Source of the DNA: Onchidella celtica
Lineage: Eukaryota > Mollusca > Gastropoda > Systellommatophora > Onchidiidae
Direction: 5' to 3'
Length of the DNA: 64,000 nt
Assembly (NCBI GenBank): GCA_963931925.1
Contig: OZ007573.1
Location: 37,418,796 to 37,482,795 of the forward strand
Part shown: piece by piece, positions 22,580-33,006 of the stretch
Position numbering within the stretch: position 1 is the stretch's first letter
How the letters are laid out: each line of letters begins with the position of its first letter
Made by a program: the position numbers and the translations under genes
Notes under the pieces: model-generated
What the model was told of the DNA's origin: nothing
The model's database searches: none
The model's input: only the letters and a program-made list of their open reading frames with translations

Positions 22580-22933
22580 ATGCCTCAGCGAAAACAACGA
22601 CTCCATCAGTTGATGAAGGCGAGAGAGGTGGAGAGCAAAAGGCCCAGTGAGTTTACTGAGTTGGATCAAGCTAGATCTAGTGCTAACTTACAAAACTTAG
22701 CGTCAACCCCCACACCTGAACTTGAACATGAGCTTGAGTCTGAGTTTGTGACTGACGATGTTGGAGATGAAGATTCTAGATCTAGATCTAGTTGTGAGAT
22801 AACACAAGAGGTTGATGTAGATCTAGATCTATCTGAAACTAGCCTTCCCCCTACATTTCCTGTCCCTCATATATCTGCATCACATCGAAAAATAAGCAAT
22901 TTTGAGACAACTTCATTATCATTCAGTTCATAA
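22580..22933 (+). CDS. unknown ORF in element B with AGATCT-encoded acidic tract
   Basis: Begins MPQRKQRLHQLMKAREVESK and goes on to an acidic, Ser-rich region with SRSRSSC and VDVDLDLSE encoded by AGATCT repeats, ending at a TAA. A basic start of this sort is common at transposase N-termini. I cannot assign it. It may be a first exon whose partner is lost, or a spurious frame. Confidence 0.3.
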   Translation: MPQRKQRLHQLMKAREVESKRPSEFTELDQARSSANLQNLASTPTPELEHELESEFVTDDVGDEDSRSRSSCEITQEVDVDLDLSETSLPPTFPVPHISASHRKISNFETTSLSFSS

Positions 22934-23514
22934 TTTACTATGCAACGCCAAGAAAAAGTCTTTTTTTTTTTATAAAATGCCATTTTCTCGAAACTATAAT
23001 TTTTCATACAAAAAAAATTATCTCCTCTCTTAGTTTCTGAGCTAGTGCAACCATTTTTCTCAGGGATGCTTGTTGGACATGTTGCTCCATACTAACAGAT
23101 AATTGCAAAAAATGTTGTTATAAAAATATTATATCACGATATAATCATAAAATTCAGAGAATTTCGGTACTCGTGATGGCACGGCTTGCAAAAAGTGATG
23201 AAACATATAAAAAGTGATAAAATCAGAAATATTTCTCTGTTACTTTGCTCTACTTTTGTTGCTGAATTCAGAAATGTAATTGTTTTTTCTGTAACTTTAG
23301 TAGGTTCAGAGCCTTTGCATTTCAAAAATTGCATAATTTGCATCTTTTGTTGCATATTTTTGCATAATTTTGCCTCTCACAAACACACAAATTACACAAA
23401 AAATTCAAACTCAGTATATTTGTGATCTAAAATGCTCTATTCAAAGATGTAAACCTCCAAAACTTATAAAAATAAAGAAATTTTAAAAAATGCCCTCAGG
23501 AGCAGGGTCTCCCC

Positions 23515-24375
23515 GTAAGGGGGAGAGATGTATTGGGGGTAAAAAATCCAAAGACAGAGTAACTGTAATGCTTTGTTCAAATATGAATGGAACCGAGAAA
23601 TCGCGACTTCTCACAATCGGGAAATTCAAGAACCCGAGGTGCTTTAAAGGCATCAAGAGGCTGCCTGTTCAATACGAGGCAAACAGCAAGTCATGGATGA
23701 ATGCTGCTATTTTCAAGGACTGGTTGCAAGATTTTGACAAGAACATGGTACAGGAGAAACGCAAGGTGTTGCTGGTTCCCGACAACTGCCCACAAGCTTC
23801 CACCATTAAGGGCAACAGAGGTAGTGTTCCTGCCGCCAAATGCTACCTCAAAATTGCAGCCATGTGATGCAGGCGTGATACAGAACTTGAAGGTGCACTA
23901 CCGGACAATGAAGGTGTATCAACTCATTGATCACATCGACGCAGGAGGTACTTCTGAAAACTACCAGTTTAGTCTCTTAAATGCCTTGCGTAGTATCCAG
24001 CAAGCATGGGAAAAAGTCACGCCAACCACCATTGCCAACTGTTTCCGCCATGCCGGATTCCGTGTTGACAAAACAGAAACTACAAGTGATGTCTCAACAG
24101 AAGATGCCCTCCCAGAACCGGATCCACTGGTCTCCAAGCTGCTGGAGGAGCATGGCATATCCTCACCCGACTATTTCTTTGTTGATGAAGATGTCGCAAC
24201 ATGTGCACCTTGTTCCGAGATTCCTTCAACAAGCACGGCAGAGGGAATCTCTTCAGAACCGAAAGTTGAAGAACTGGATTCAGATGAAGATAACCTTGGA
24301 GAACGTGAAATAGTGTCCAAAGTGATGGTTGTGGATTGTTTGCAGAAAATCGAGGAGTATTCTCTACTTGCAATT
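23515..24375 (+). pseudogene. Tigger transposase, DDE remainder
   Basis: Continues the exon broken at 18526: GGKKSKDRVTVMLCSNMNGT, then WLQDFDKNMVQEKRKVLLVP with the second catalytic aspartate in VPDNCP at about 23780. A frame change there leads to KLPPLRATEVVFLPPNATSK and LQPCDAGVIQNLKVHYR with the third aspartate (about 23875). Then comes an acidic tail, VVDCLQKIEEYSLL. A second frame change at about 24360-24385 leads to ALRNLKAAMERHFALCQKRQ, which belongs to the OTU reading frame (next entry). All three catalytic aspartates are present, but with frameshifts the copy is inactive. Confidence 0.85.
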
Positions 24376-25613
24376 GTTGTGACAGCGCCCTCCGCAACCT
24401 CAAAGCAGCCATGGAGAGACACTTTGCGCTTTGCCAAAAACGACAGGCCAAAATACCATCCTACTTTCAGAAGAGCATGCCGAATGAGGGAGGTCCATCT
24501 GACCGTCGCACTCCTTCTGCCGACCGTCGCACTCCTTCCCCTGCCGACCGCCGCACTCCTTCCCCTGCCGACCGTCGCACTCCTTCCCCTGCCGACCGTC
24601 GCACTCCTTCTCCTTTCGACCGTCGCACTCCTTCCCCTGCCGACCGCCGCACTCCTCCTACTGACCGTCGCACTCCTCCTTTCGACCGTCGCACTCCTTC
24701 CCCTGCCGACCGCCGCACACCTTCTCCTGCCAAAGAAGGCCCATCCAAACCTCGCACACCTTCTCCTGCCAAAGAAGGCCCATCCAAACCTCGCACACCT
24801 TCTCCTGCCAAAGAAGGCCCATCCAAACCTCGCAGCCCTTCTCCTGCCAAAGAAGGCCCATCCAAACCTCGCAGCCCTTCTCCTGCCAAAGAAGGCCCAT
24901 CCAAACCTCGCAGCCCTTCTCCTGCCAAAGAAGGCCCATCCAAACCTCGCAGCCCTTCTCCTGCCAAAGAAGGCCCATGCAAACCTCGCAGCCCTTCTCC
25001 TCCTCCGAGAGATGGGTGTCGGTGTACACTTAGTGAGGCAACAGCCCCTCCCTCATACCCCATCTATGCCTGTTTGTCTCCCCTAGTAGCCAGTGCAGGA
25101 AGACGGGTGGATTATCTTAGAGGTGACGGTAACTGCTTTTTCCGGTGCCTCTCCAAAGAAATGTATGGCACAGAAGATTACCACCCTCTCTTCAGAGAGT
25201 CAGTGTGTAACTTAATTGACAAAAACCCGTGTGTTTTTGCTCAGTACATCGACGGTGCCGACACAAGATCGCATGTGGAAAAAATGAGAAAGCTTGGCAA
25301 GTGGGCTACTACATGTGAGATCTACGCCAGTGCCGCATTGCTGCAGCGAAAGCTGTACGTGTTGACCCCTATTCCCGGTCAGAAGCAGAGGTCAAACAGA
25401 CCAGACTTACAAGTACAATCTTACCGCTGGCTTCTGTTCTCTCCACTGAATCTCTGTGACAGAGAGGAAGGGGGACCTGCATATTTGACACTGTGCAATA
25501 CTGATGGCAACCACTATGACCACATTACACTATCAGTCGCCGAGTGCAATTGCAAATTTCCACCCCCAGTGAACATCCGTCAGGAAGACTTAATCGTTCT
25601 TGATATCAGTTAG
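24336..25613 (+). CDS. Tigger C-terminus fused to OTU cysteine protease
   Basis: An uninterrupted frame. Residues about 20-50 (ALRNLKAAMERHFALCQKRQ, then AKIPSYFQKSM) are the usual Tigger C-terminal tail. Next are ten DRRTPSPA-like repeats, seven KEGPSKPR[S/T]PSPA repeats, a short linker and an OTU domain from about residue 250 to 420. OTU hallmarks: LRGDGNCFFRCLS (Asp 264, Cys 267) and DGNHYDHITL near the end (catalytic His at 393 or 396). OTU proteases cleave ubiquitin-type conjugates. The domain is inside the Tigger inverted repeats and in frame with the transposase tail, so it is transposon cargo. It probably began upstream as one polypeptide; the listed ATG is unlikely to be the native start. 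Confidence 0.8.
   Translation: MFAENRGVFSTCNCCDSALRNLKAAMERHFALCQKRQAKIPSYFQKSMPNEGGPSDRRTPSADRRTPSPADRRTPSPADRRTPSPADRRTPSPFDRRTPSPADRRTPPTDRRTPPFDRRTPSPADRRTPSPAKEGPSKPRTPSPAKEGPSKPRTPSPAKEGPSKPRSPSPAKEGPSKPRSPSPAKEGPSKPRSPSPAKEGPSKPRSPSPAKEGPCKPRSPSPPPRDGCRCTLSEATAPPSYPIYACLSPLVASAGRRVDYLRGDGNCFFRCLSKEMYGTEDYHPLFRESVCNLIDKNPCVFAQYIDGADTRSHVEKMRKLGKWATTCEIYASAALLQRKLYVLTPIPGQKQRSNRPDLQVQSYRWLLFSPLNLCDREEGGPAYLTLCNTDGNHYDHITLSVAECNCKFPPPVNIRQEDLIVLDIS
24499..25003 (+). repeat. two adjacent coding minisatellites (24 bp and 39 bp)
   Basis: First block: about ten copies of a unit near 24 bases (GACCGTCGCACTCCTTC...) coding DRRTPSPA. Second block: seven copies of a 39-base unit (AAAGAAGGCCCATCCAAACC...) coding KEGPSKPR[ST]PSPA. 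Both periods are multiples of three, so several frames on both strands stay open; those other frames are shadows. Both units encode Pro-directed Ser/Thr (TPSP, SPSP) in a basic context. Confidence 0.9.
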
Positions 25614-25714
25614 GATGAAGAATGAGAAAACAGACGGCAAAGTTTTCAGGCCCAAAGACCTCATGATTGCGCCAGAACACTCTTCATTTACTGGAGTGTG
25701 CTGAACTAAATAAC

Positions 25715-25790
25715 ATACACTCTCTCTCTTTCTCTGTGTATGTGTGTGTGTGATGTACTATTCAACCATGTCATGTTCTTTGTACTACCG
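25715..25790 (+). repeat. single copy of the Tigger intron CT-rich repeat
   Basis: A CT run followed by GTGTATGTGTGTGTGTGATG and CAACCATGTCATGTTCTTTG matches the triplicated block at 17900-18205, so the same unit is present in both arms of the element. Confidence 0.75.
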
Positions 25791-25799
25791 CTCAAGTAT

Positions 25800-26647
25800 T
25801 CTGTGTGAAGAACGTGTGCTTTACTTGTTGCTTTGATACACGAAGATATGCCCATGATGTTGAGGAAGTTTGTCAGGCATTTTGACAGAACAGCCAATTC
25901 CGTACATGAAAAGTTTGTGTTTGAAAGCGATTATGATTCAGTCTTTCCAATACTATTCAGTACAGGGAAACATGTTCTTCTGTGCATTGTTTGTTTGAAT
26001 CTTGTAGCTCATCATGTACGATTTTATATGTAAGATTTTAAGGCAGGCAGATCATGTACCGCAAATGAAAAGATTATTGCTCTTTTTCTCTCAAATTTAG
26101 GTGCAGAAATTGCTCAAGTTTAATTAACATAATCTCTCTTGGCATAAAGTAGGAATTTTAGTTTTCAGCAGTGAGTCTACATGAGACACCCTGATATCAG
26201 TGATTGTTAACAAAGATTTTATTACAGGGATTGTTTTGTTACAGAATGCAAGGAAGATTTCAAGAATTTAGATCACTATATCTTTTACAATTATTTGATG
26301 CCGTTAGTTGCATCATCTGCATTTTAAAAATTTTATTTGTGTTTATCCATTTATTTCGCATTTTTGTCTGTAAGCCTTTCAGCGTTCAGTGTTTCCTTTA
26401 AGCGTGTGTAGGTTCTGACGAATTGAAGGTTTTCGTTTTAGATGTTTGCAAAATGGTGTGAACGTGACTATTTGTATGTAATCCCGACCAGTATGGACGT
26501 ATTACCAGCTTTGACGACTTATTTTGGAATGTGCATACAGTACAAGGCCAGCTGTCCATAGGCTGTGGGGCAGCCGGCAGGGCCAGCAATAACAAATAAA
26601 ATTGATATAATTGATAAACCGTAAGTGTTGCCGTCACTGTTTTTCCC

Positions 26648-26678
<31 letters not shown>

Positions 26679-27056
26679 AAAAAGATTCATTTATAATACA
26701 CCATTTAACAATGATTTTTCTTTTCTTTCCATCTAAATGTTTGATCAATGTCAGTTAAATCGTTATTTAAAACATAAAACGAATTAACTTGAAATCACTA
26801 AAAGATACATATGCACGCACGTTCCCACGCACGCACGCACACGCACATAGAGAGAGAAAGAGAGCGAGAGAGTGTCCCTTATATACGGGAACATCGGATA
26901 TACCGGGAAATGTCCGTTATATACGGAGACATCGGATATAACATCCACCAGGACGAAAGTGGTCGCTATATCCGATGTGTTGGCTATTCCGGACATCGGA
27001 TATAACGACACCAAAATCAATGTCCCCAGGGTGGCCGTTATAACCGGAGTTTACTG
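25800..27056 (+). other. Tigger 3' arm, non-coding
   Basis: AT-rich sequence without a supported gene, a (GT)n run at about 26650-26674, and subterminal copies of CATCGGATATA and TTATATACGG words at 26875-27010, ending in the right inverted repeat. Confidence 0.7.
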
Positions 27057-27058
27057 TA

Positions 27059-27500
27059 CGTCATGGGAGAAACGCAAAATCCTTGGTGCCAAAATCCATT
27101 TGCCATCAGGAAGTGATTACAGCCTCGGGTTCTCTCGTGTGGCATCAGAGACAGCCCAAGCGATTTCTTCTGACATTGTGGGCAAACTGTCAGAGCTGTC
27201 TGCTCATTCAGAAGATCAGACCTTTCTTCATGATGCAGCTGCTGATTTGGTATACTTCATGAGTGATCGAGCTGCAAATGAGAAAAAAAGCGACCAGCTC
27301 TTGAATGAATGGAGGGACAGTGTTCTTGCTGCCCACCCTAACGACCATGGCAGTGTGGACAGTCTATACTGCATGGCTCATGTCCTTCTGTGGGTTTCCA
27401 CTCTTATGTTCTGAAGGAATTAGAGGAACACCAGAAAGCCATGACACCAGATGGGAGTGGAAACCTAGGATGAGATTGGGACTGTTTTAATTCTTAAAGG
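27059..27500 (+). pseudogene. uncharacterised transposase-like gene, part C
   Basis: Continues part B after the Tigger insertion: SWEKRKILGAKIHLPSGSDY, SLGFSRVASETAQAISSDIV and LVYFMSDRAANEKKSDQLL, then SVDSLYCMAHVLL; a frame change near 27392 leads to GFHSYVLKELEEHQKAM. SDRAANEKK and CMAHVLL are the most conserved-looking motifs. The order fits an RNase H-fold transposase (DGT, then a second Asp in SDRAA), but no named superfamily can be given from memory. It ends just before Helitron helicase sequence. Confidence 0.5.
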
Positions 27501-27639
27501 ATTTACACCATCAGTAACCAGATTGCCAGCCCAGCAACTGTGAGTAAAATCCTTTAAAGATATTTATGTTAACTTGACGAATGAAAATGAAACTCTTTCT
27601 TTGTTTCACAAATAATGTTAATTTGACGAGGCAAATGAG

Positions 27640-28365
27640 GCAGTTATGACACATGAAGACATACAACAGCTGCGACTCTGTTCTCGAAAGCGAACACCAA
27701 TACCCGAAAGAGTTTATCAACAGTTTATGTCCATCGGGAATGCCACCACATAAGCTGCAGTTAAAAGAACGCAGTGTCATCATGCTGCTGAGAAATCTTG
27801 ACCCCACCAATGGTCATTGCAATGGGACTAGATATATAGTGGAAAAACTGCATAACCACATTATTGATGCCACAGTAGCATGTGGTCCTCACGCTGGAAA
27901 GAGGCTTTTTATTCCACGAATTCCTTCGATGCCATCGGACAATATTTTCCCATTTCAGATGATGAGAAAACAATTCCCAGTGAGGCCAGCTTTTGCACTG
28001 ACTACCAACAAAGCTCAAGGTCAGACCCTTAAAACCATTGCAATTTACCTGCCTCAGCCATTCACAATTATATGTTGCGATGAGCAGGGTTGGTGCTAGG
28101 GACAATTTGAAGATTTACGTGAAACCAACAACAGCAAACAAGAATGGATTACATACTGATAATGTTGTTTATCCAGAGGTGCTTCGTGCATGAAATTAAA
28201 ACTATTGCAAATTACCAGCCATTTTTCACCCATGGACAATTATACATGTATGTTGCACTGAGCAGGATTGGTGCTAGAGACAGTGTGAAGACTTACATAA
28301 GGTGTATTACAGCATACAAGAATGGATTACATACTGATAATGTTATTTGTGGAGAGGCGCTTCAC
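27640..28365 (+). pseudogene. Helitron helicase C-terminus, terminal part duplicated
   Basis: YPKEFINSLCPSGMPPHKLQ and LRNLDPTNGHCNGTRYIVEK through FALTTNKAQGQTLKTIAIYL is the end of a Pif1-type Helitron helicase. The last 165 bases (28034-28196) are followed by a diverged direct copy (28197-28365), both ending in the codons for NGLHTDNV. The second copy keeps FTHGQLY, which the first has lost. It differs from the ends of Helitron 1 and is not joined to Helitron 2, whose helicase part is missing. Truncated on the left. Confidence 0.75.
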
Positions 28366-29640
28366 CATATCTATATATATATTTGGACAACTTGGAGCGG
28401 TCCTTCCCTATGCATAGAAAAACGGCTAAACGTAGAAAGTTCAAACTTTCTGTACTCATTAGTTAAAAAATCTACTAGGTTTTTACATTCATTTTGAAGA
28501 TACTAGCTGAGTTACCGGCCCTGCCCGGGAGAAATATCTTTATCTAGAAAACAACACGCACAATCGGCACACAGATTATGTAGATCTAGGTAGAAAACAA
28601 CTCACAACTGGCACAGTAACACCCGCATGGCCCGTGCATAAGGCAGACGGCACAGAAACTCTGCCTTCTAATTTTGAAACGCAACCGGAAGTTTAAAGTT
28701 GAAACAAAACAAAGGCAGGAGGGAGGCCATCATTGTTGAGGAGAAAGCATTATTCGATGTTTTTAGGCCTATTTTCATTTATTACAAAATTACGATACTT
28801 CGCTTTCATGTCAAAGGAATAGACATAGTAGCAAAATGAACTATCTTTCACATGTAATTTTTTCAGGTCTGGGCATTTCTTCCTCGCAGCAGTGAATTTT
28901 TTTTCCTTGCTGTTTTTTTATATAGATAATGTGTGGAAATGTACAGACTGAATTTATGAAGTCATTTGTTTTGTTACCAGTTCCAATCATCTTTTTAAAA
29001 CACCATTTTCAACATTTCCAAATAGGTTTGCCAGGTTGCCATTTTTATGATCATTTTATTAATTTTGGCTCTTTCAGTTTACCTCACGAATTTATTTATT
29101 GGTTCTTTTGACCCCAGTTCTGGAGCTTTACCAAGTGCATGTTTGTGTAAAAAATAATAATTAGCACTGTAATAAACACATTGGTGATGAAATATAGGAG
29201 GAAAAAAAATGAGAACCTAAATCTTTTTGGCAATGAAAGTGGTCCCACATAGATCTATCTGGCAACACAATTCCCAGTTCAAAAGTAAACAGACATGATG
29301 CACACTTCATCCATATAAAGGATTGGTAGATATACATTCTAGATGTGACATAGATTGAACAGAGATCTAGATTCAAGATTGTTTAGTTTTTAAATGTAAG
29401 TGCATAAATACATAAAGGATTAAGTATTGGTAGATGTGAGGAAGGATTGGTTGATCTACATGTGACAGATTGAACATCTATCTAGATTGTCTACACGTTT
29501 TAGGGCGAGAGATTGGTACAAAAAGAAGAAAATGTCTTCTAGACTAGACTGGCCTAGATTTTTCACAATTCATTATAACCCTTTGATCTAGATCTAGACG
29601 AACTCCTCCCATGGTGGTAAAAATATAAAACAACGAGAAT
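28366..29640. other. non-coding, AT-rich
   Basis: About 1.3 kb with no supported gene. Features: ACTAGCTGAG...CCGGCCCTGCCCGGGA at about 28502, related to a sequence at 49352; AGATCT-rich stretches at 28580, 29360 and 29586-29660 leading up to Helitron 2. This could include the 5' arm of Helitron 2. Confidence 0.5.
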
Positions 29641-29707
29641 CTAGATCTCTAGATCTAAACTAGACTAAATCTACATTTTAGGAGCATGAACTGTATCTGT
29701 ATGTAAC

Positions 29708-31223
29708 ATGCCACCAAAACGCCGTGCGTCATTGGGACGCTCTACACCAAAAGCCAGAAGGGTGAGGGCTCGCTATGAAAATGACCGTACAGCCCCCGCA
29801 GCCCATCAAACACACCTGCCTGAACAAAATCAACAAAATGAACTTACAGCCCCAGCAGCCCATCCAGTGCAACTGCCTGAACAAAATGAACTTGCAGCCG
29901 CCACAGGCACAGGCCTTCCAAACCAGCCGCCTGCATTAAACTATTGCCCAACCAAATTCATTAATGTTTGCAATGTAGGAGGACTGACAATTGAATGTGA
30001 AAAGTGTAATGCATCAAAATTTAAAAAGGAAACTAAAGCATTTTGTTGCGGCACTGGGAAATATAAACTAGACACTTTGCCACCCTTACCACCTGAATTT
30101 AATGCTTTGTACAGCGGAAATTCACTGCATTCAGCGCATTTCTTAAGCAATTTTCACAAATACAACTGTGCTTTCCAAATGACCTCTTTTGGTTGTAAAG
30201 AAATTAATCTGACTGGATGGAACCCAAATTTTCGGATTCAAGGTCAAGTATGCCACCTCATTGGTTCTTTGGCTCCAAATGAAGATCAAACTGCTGCATT
30301 CTTGCAAATCTATTTCCTTGATGAAAGTGACCAACTTGACTCTAGAATGTCAATCACAGACAATCTTAGACCTGAAATTATGCTTGATTTACAACAATCT
30401 CTGCATGTGCACAATGGCTACGTAAGAGAGTTAAAATCCGCATATGAGTATGCAAATGAGCACCAACTGAAGGATTACAACATTTCAATACTGGAAAAGG
30501 CACGGCCATTAGGGGAGCATGCAAGACGTTACAATGCCCCAGCTTGCAAGGAAATCGCTATTCTAATGCCGAACGAACCCTATGGTCATCGTGACATAAT
30601 TCTTTTGTCGAAATCAAACCAGCTGAAACAAATTAGCGAGCGTCATCCAGCTTACGACCCCCTTCAATATCCTCTGTTATTTCCTACTGGGAATGATGGA
30701 TGGAGCCTCCATCTCAAAGCCACGAAGAAAGTATCACAGCTTCATTTTTATCGCTGGCATTTGCTGACAAGACCTGGCAATTATTTACTCTTAGGAAGGC
30801 GTCTGCTACAACAATTCATGGTGGATGTGTACGCCAAAATTGAAACTGAACGTTTGCAGTACCTGAGACGAGAACAAAGTGCTTTGCGCGTGCAGACAAC
30901 TATAAAGAACTCCATGATGCCATTGTTGCAGGGGATGGGGATCGAAGAAACGTTGGACAAAAAGATGTTCTACCAGCCACTTTTACAGGAGGTCCTCGAT
31001 ACATGTTTGAGAGACAACCGGATGCGATGTCATATGTGCGCATTTACGGACGACCGGATTTATTCATCACAATGACAACAAACCCGAAATGGACAGAAAT
31101 CAAGACCAATCTCGAACATGGCCAGCAGGCACATGACAGACCAGAATTAGTTGTTCGTGTCTTCAAGCAGAAACTTTACAAGCTCATGGATTTGTTGAAA
31201 GATGGAGCCTTCGGAGAATTACA
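29708..31223 (+). pseudogene. Helitron 2 Rep protein, N-terminal part
   Basis: Starts MPPKRRASLGRSTPKARRVR, close to the start of Helitron 1, then a Pro/Ala/Gln repeat (HLPEQNQQNEL, QLPEQNEL), a cysteine pair region (IECEKCNASKFKKETKAFCC) and the Helitron_like_N domain (RRYNAPACKEIAILMPNE, YDPLQYPLLFPTGNDGW). A frame change near 30891 is followed by DAMSYVRIYGRPDLFITMT and LMDLLKDGAFGE to 31223, where hAT 1 is inserted. Otherwise open, so not ancient. Confidence 0.85.
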
Positions 31224-31443
31224 CAGGGATGGGAATTTTCCGCGGAAACGCAGATTTCCGCGGAAGTTGATTTTGAGCATCCTCGGAAATTTTTTTGCGC
31301 TCGCGGTACAGTCGGCTTAAAAAAAAAAAAAAAAATATTATAGTAAGTTTGCGATTGACAAGAAACCTGGCATAGTCTGTGATTCGTAGGCTTTCGTGAA
31401 TGATTTCCCTTGCGTCCACTTCCTGTTTACTAGTTTCTTCAAA

Positions 31444-33006
31444 ATGGCTACCCGCAAAGATATTGTTAGTTCTCGGAGTGACTTCTTTGACGAAACTGGC
31501 GTGAAGAATTCCTTTAAATGGGAATGGATGGACAGAAATTATGAAAATGGCAGGCTGGGCGACGTCATAAGAAAGCTTAGAGCTCCAGGCACTGCTTATT
31601 GCGTGCTATGTAGGAAGGAAATCAATTACGGGAAAAGAGGTTCTGTTGCACTCGAGGACCACGTGAAAACGGCCGTTCACGCAAATAAGATGAAAATGAA
31701 AAAAGACAACACAACCTTACCAGGTAAGAATTTAAATGGAATTTTGCTATGTTTAGAGCAGGCAATCTCTAGAATGGTAAAATCCCAAGCTAGTCTAGTG
31801 AGCTCTAGTCAAGTGACAGCTAGATTTATTTTTAGATCCAGCTTTTTTTGTTGCCATCTAGGAAACCCTTCCCCTGCTAGTCCAGTGTATGGCATTCACC
31901 CATCTGTAGTTACCACGGCATCCTCTCAGCCTGAGGAAGAGAGGCGAACTCCAATTGACGACAGGGTGAAGAACCTTGAAGCCATGTTGTTGGCTGTTGG
32001 CATTTTTAGCACAGCACAATCTGCCTCTGTCAATGTCTTCTGCATTGATAGAGTTGAGCCAAGAATTTGGACGAGATAGAGAAGTCATGAAACGGCTATC
32101 CATGGATAGAACTACAGCATCGTATAAATTAAAATATGGTCTCTCCAAGACTATGGAGGATGCTCTTCTGCACAAATTGAGGACTTCGCCTTTTTCTCTG
32201 AACATCGATGAGGCGATGAACTCTAATAAACAGAAAGTACTGGGAATTCTCGTAAGCACTTACTGCGATATCGAGGGTAAAACTGCCATCAACCACCTGG
32301 CTTTGATAGAGCTTGTGAAAGTTACAAGTGAAAATTTGTTTGAGGCCCTAGATGAGTTGTTCACCAGCAAAGAAATTCCGTGGATGAATCTGACATCGAT
32401 TCTTATGGACTCCTGTAATGTTATGAGAGGCTCGAAGGGTGGGTTCGAGAAGTTAGTACGAGACAGGAGAGCCCCCCACTTGCTAGACATCGATGGTGAT
32501 TCTTGTCATCACGCCCACAATGCGGCCAAGGCATTCTGTGCGCCATTCAACTATCACGTAGAAAATTTGTTGCGTGACCTCCATAACGACTTCAGGTGGT
32601 CTCCTCAACATCGATATTATTTAGGGGACATCTGCAGGCTACTTGGAACAACCCCAACTTGTCCCGAGCAGTACATAGCACATCGCTGGCTCTCAGTGTT
32701 AAATGTTCCTGTGGACACACTCCGGCTCCTTGATGCCTATACAATATTTTATTCTGCCTACCTCCAACCATCTACCAAGAAGCTTTACCTGGATGAGATA
32801 AAGTCAGCTCAAGCTAACATTTCGGCGAAGGGCAAAGAAGAACTTAAGGGAATAAAGAAGAACATTGCCTCAAAAGTTGGAAGCTTGACGAAGGAAGGTA
32901 AGGAGAGGAAGGCCAGGATAACTGAGAAACTGTTTACAAATCGTCCTCAAACTCTTCTTATTCTGAATTTTTACACTTCAGTACTTCCGCTCCTGGAGAA
33001 GTATGT
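31444..33006 (+). pseudogene. hAT 1 transposase, N-terminal part
   Basis: Exon 1 (31444 to about 31720) starts MATRKDIVSSRSDFFDE and contains a zinc finger YCVLCRKEINYG...HVKTAVH. The intron has GTAAG and CATCTAG borders, phase 1. Exon 2 starts NPSPASPVYGIHPS at 31862; a frame change near 31990 leads to LLAFLAQHNLPLSMSSALIE and SFSLNIDEA-like catalytic sequence (PFSLNIDEAMNSNKQKV, first Asp), then ILMDSCNVMRGSKGG (second Asp) and LDIDGDSCHHAHNAAKAFC. It stops at YV, where the Sola-like element is inserted; the C-terminus resumes at 38363. Dead because of the frameshift and insertion. Confidence 0.85.

Larger units (their letters stand above)
18527..23514. mobile_element. TTAA-inserting element B, no recognised transposase
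   Basis: Sits in the Tigger DDE exon. Left junction TTAA|GGGGAGAC, right junction GTCTCCCC|GTAA; the right duplication has one changed base. The 8-bp inverted ends and TTAA suggest Kolobok or piggyBac type, and the GGGGA start is shared with the element at 54604-58510. Inside are two possible exons (19128-19518, 20254-20454), a 139-bp tandem repeat, 13 copies of a 15-base motif and a 147-bp MITE. No DDE domain was recognised. Long AT-rich parts (18545-19127, 20916-21180, 22934-23500) show nothing else. Confidence 0.6.
16667..27056 (+). mobile_element. pogo/Tigger element with OTU cargo, split by a TTAA element
   Basis: TA target duplications at 16665-16666 and 27057-27058. The ends are inverted repeats: left CAGTATGCTCCACTTATAAC, right (reversed) CAGTAAACTCCGGTTATAAC. 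Both arms carry repeated subterminal words of the CATCGGTTATACCGG type (16700-16950 and 26880-27010). Inside: transposase exon 1 (17083-17345), exon 2 (from 18225), a 5-kb TTAA element (18527-23514) within exon 2, the DDE remainder (23519-24370) and an in-frame OTU domain (to 25613). Without the insert the element is about 5.4 kb. 25614-26880 is AT-rich and shows no further gene. Confidence 0.85.

Noticed and set aside
24467-25063. Minus-strand open frames over the Pro-rich repeats
   Set aside because: Repeat units of 24 and 39 bases keep every frame open; the plus-strand frame continuous with the OTU domain is the coding one.
25080-25613. OTU domain as an independent host gene
   Set aside because: It is in frame with the Tigger tail, has no separate start or intron and lies inside the Tigger TIRs; kept as cargo, with the host-origin question left open.
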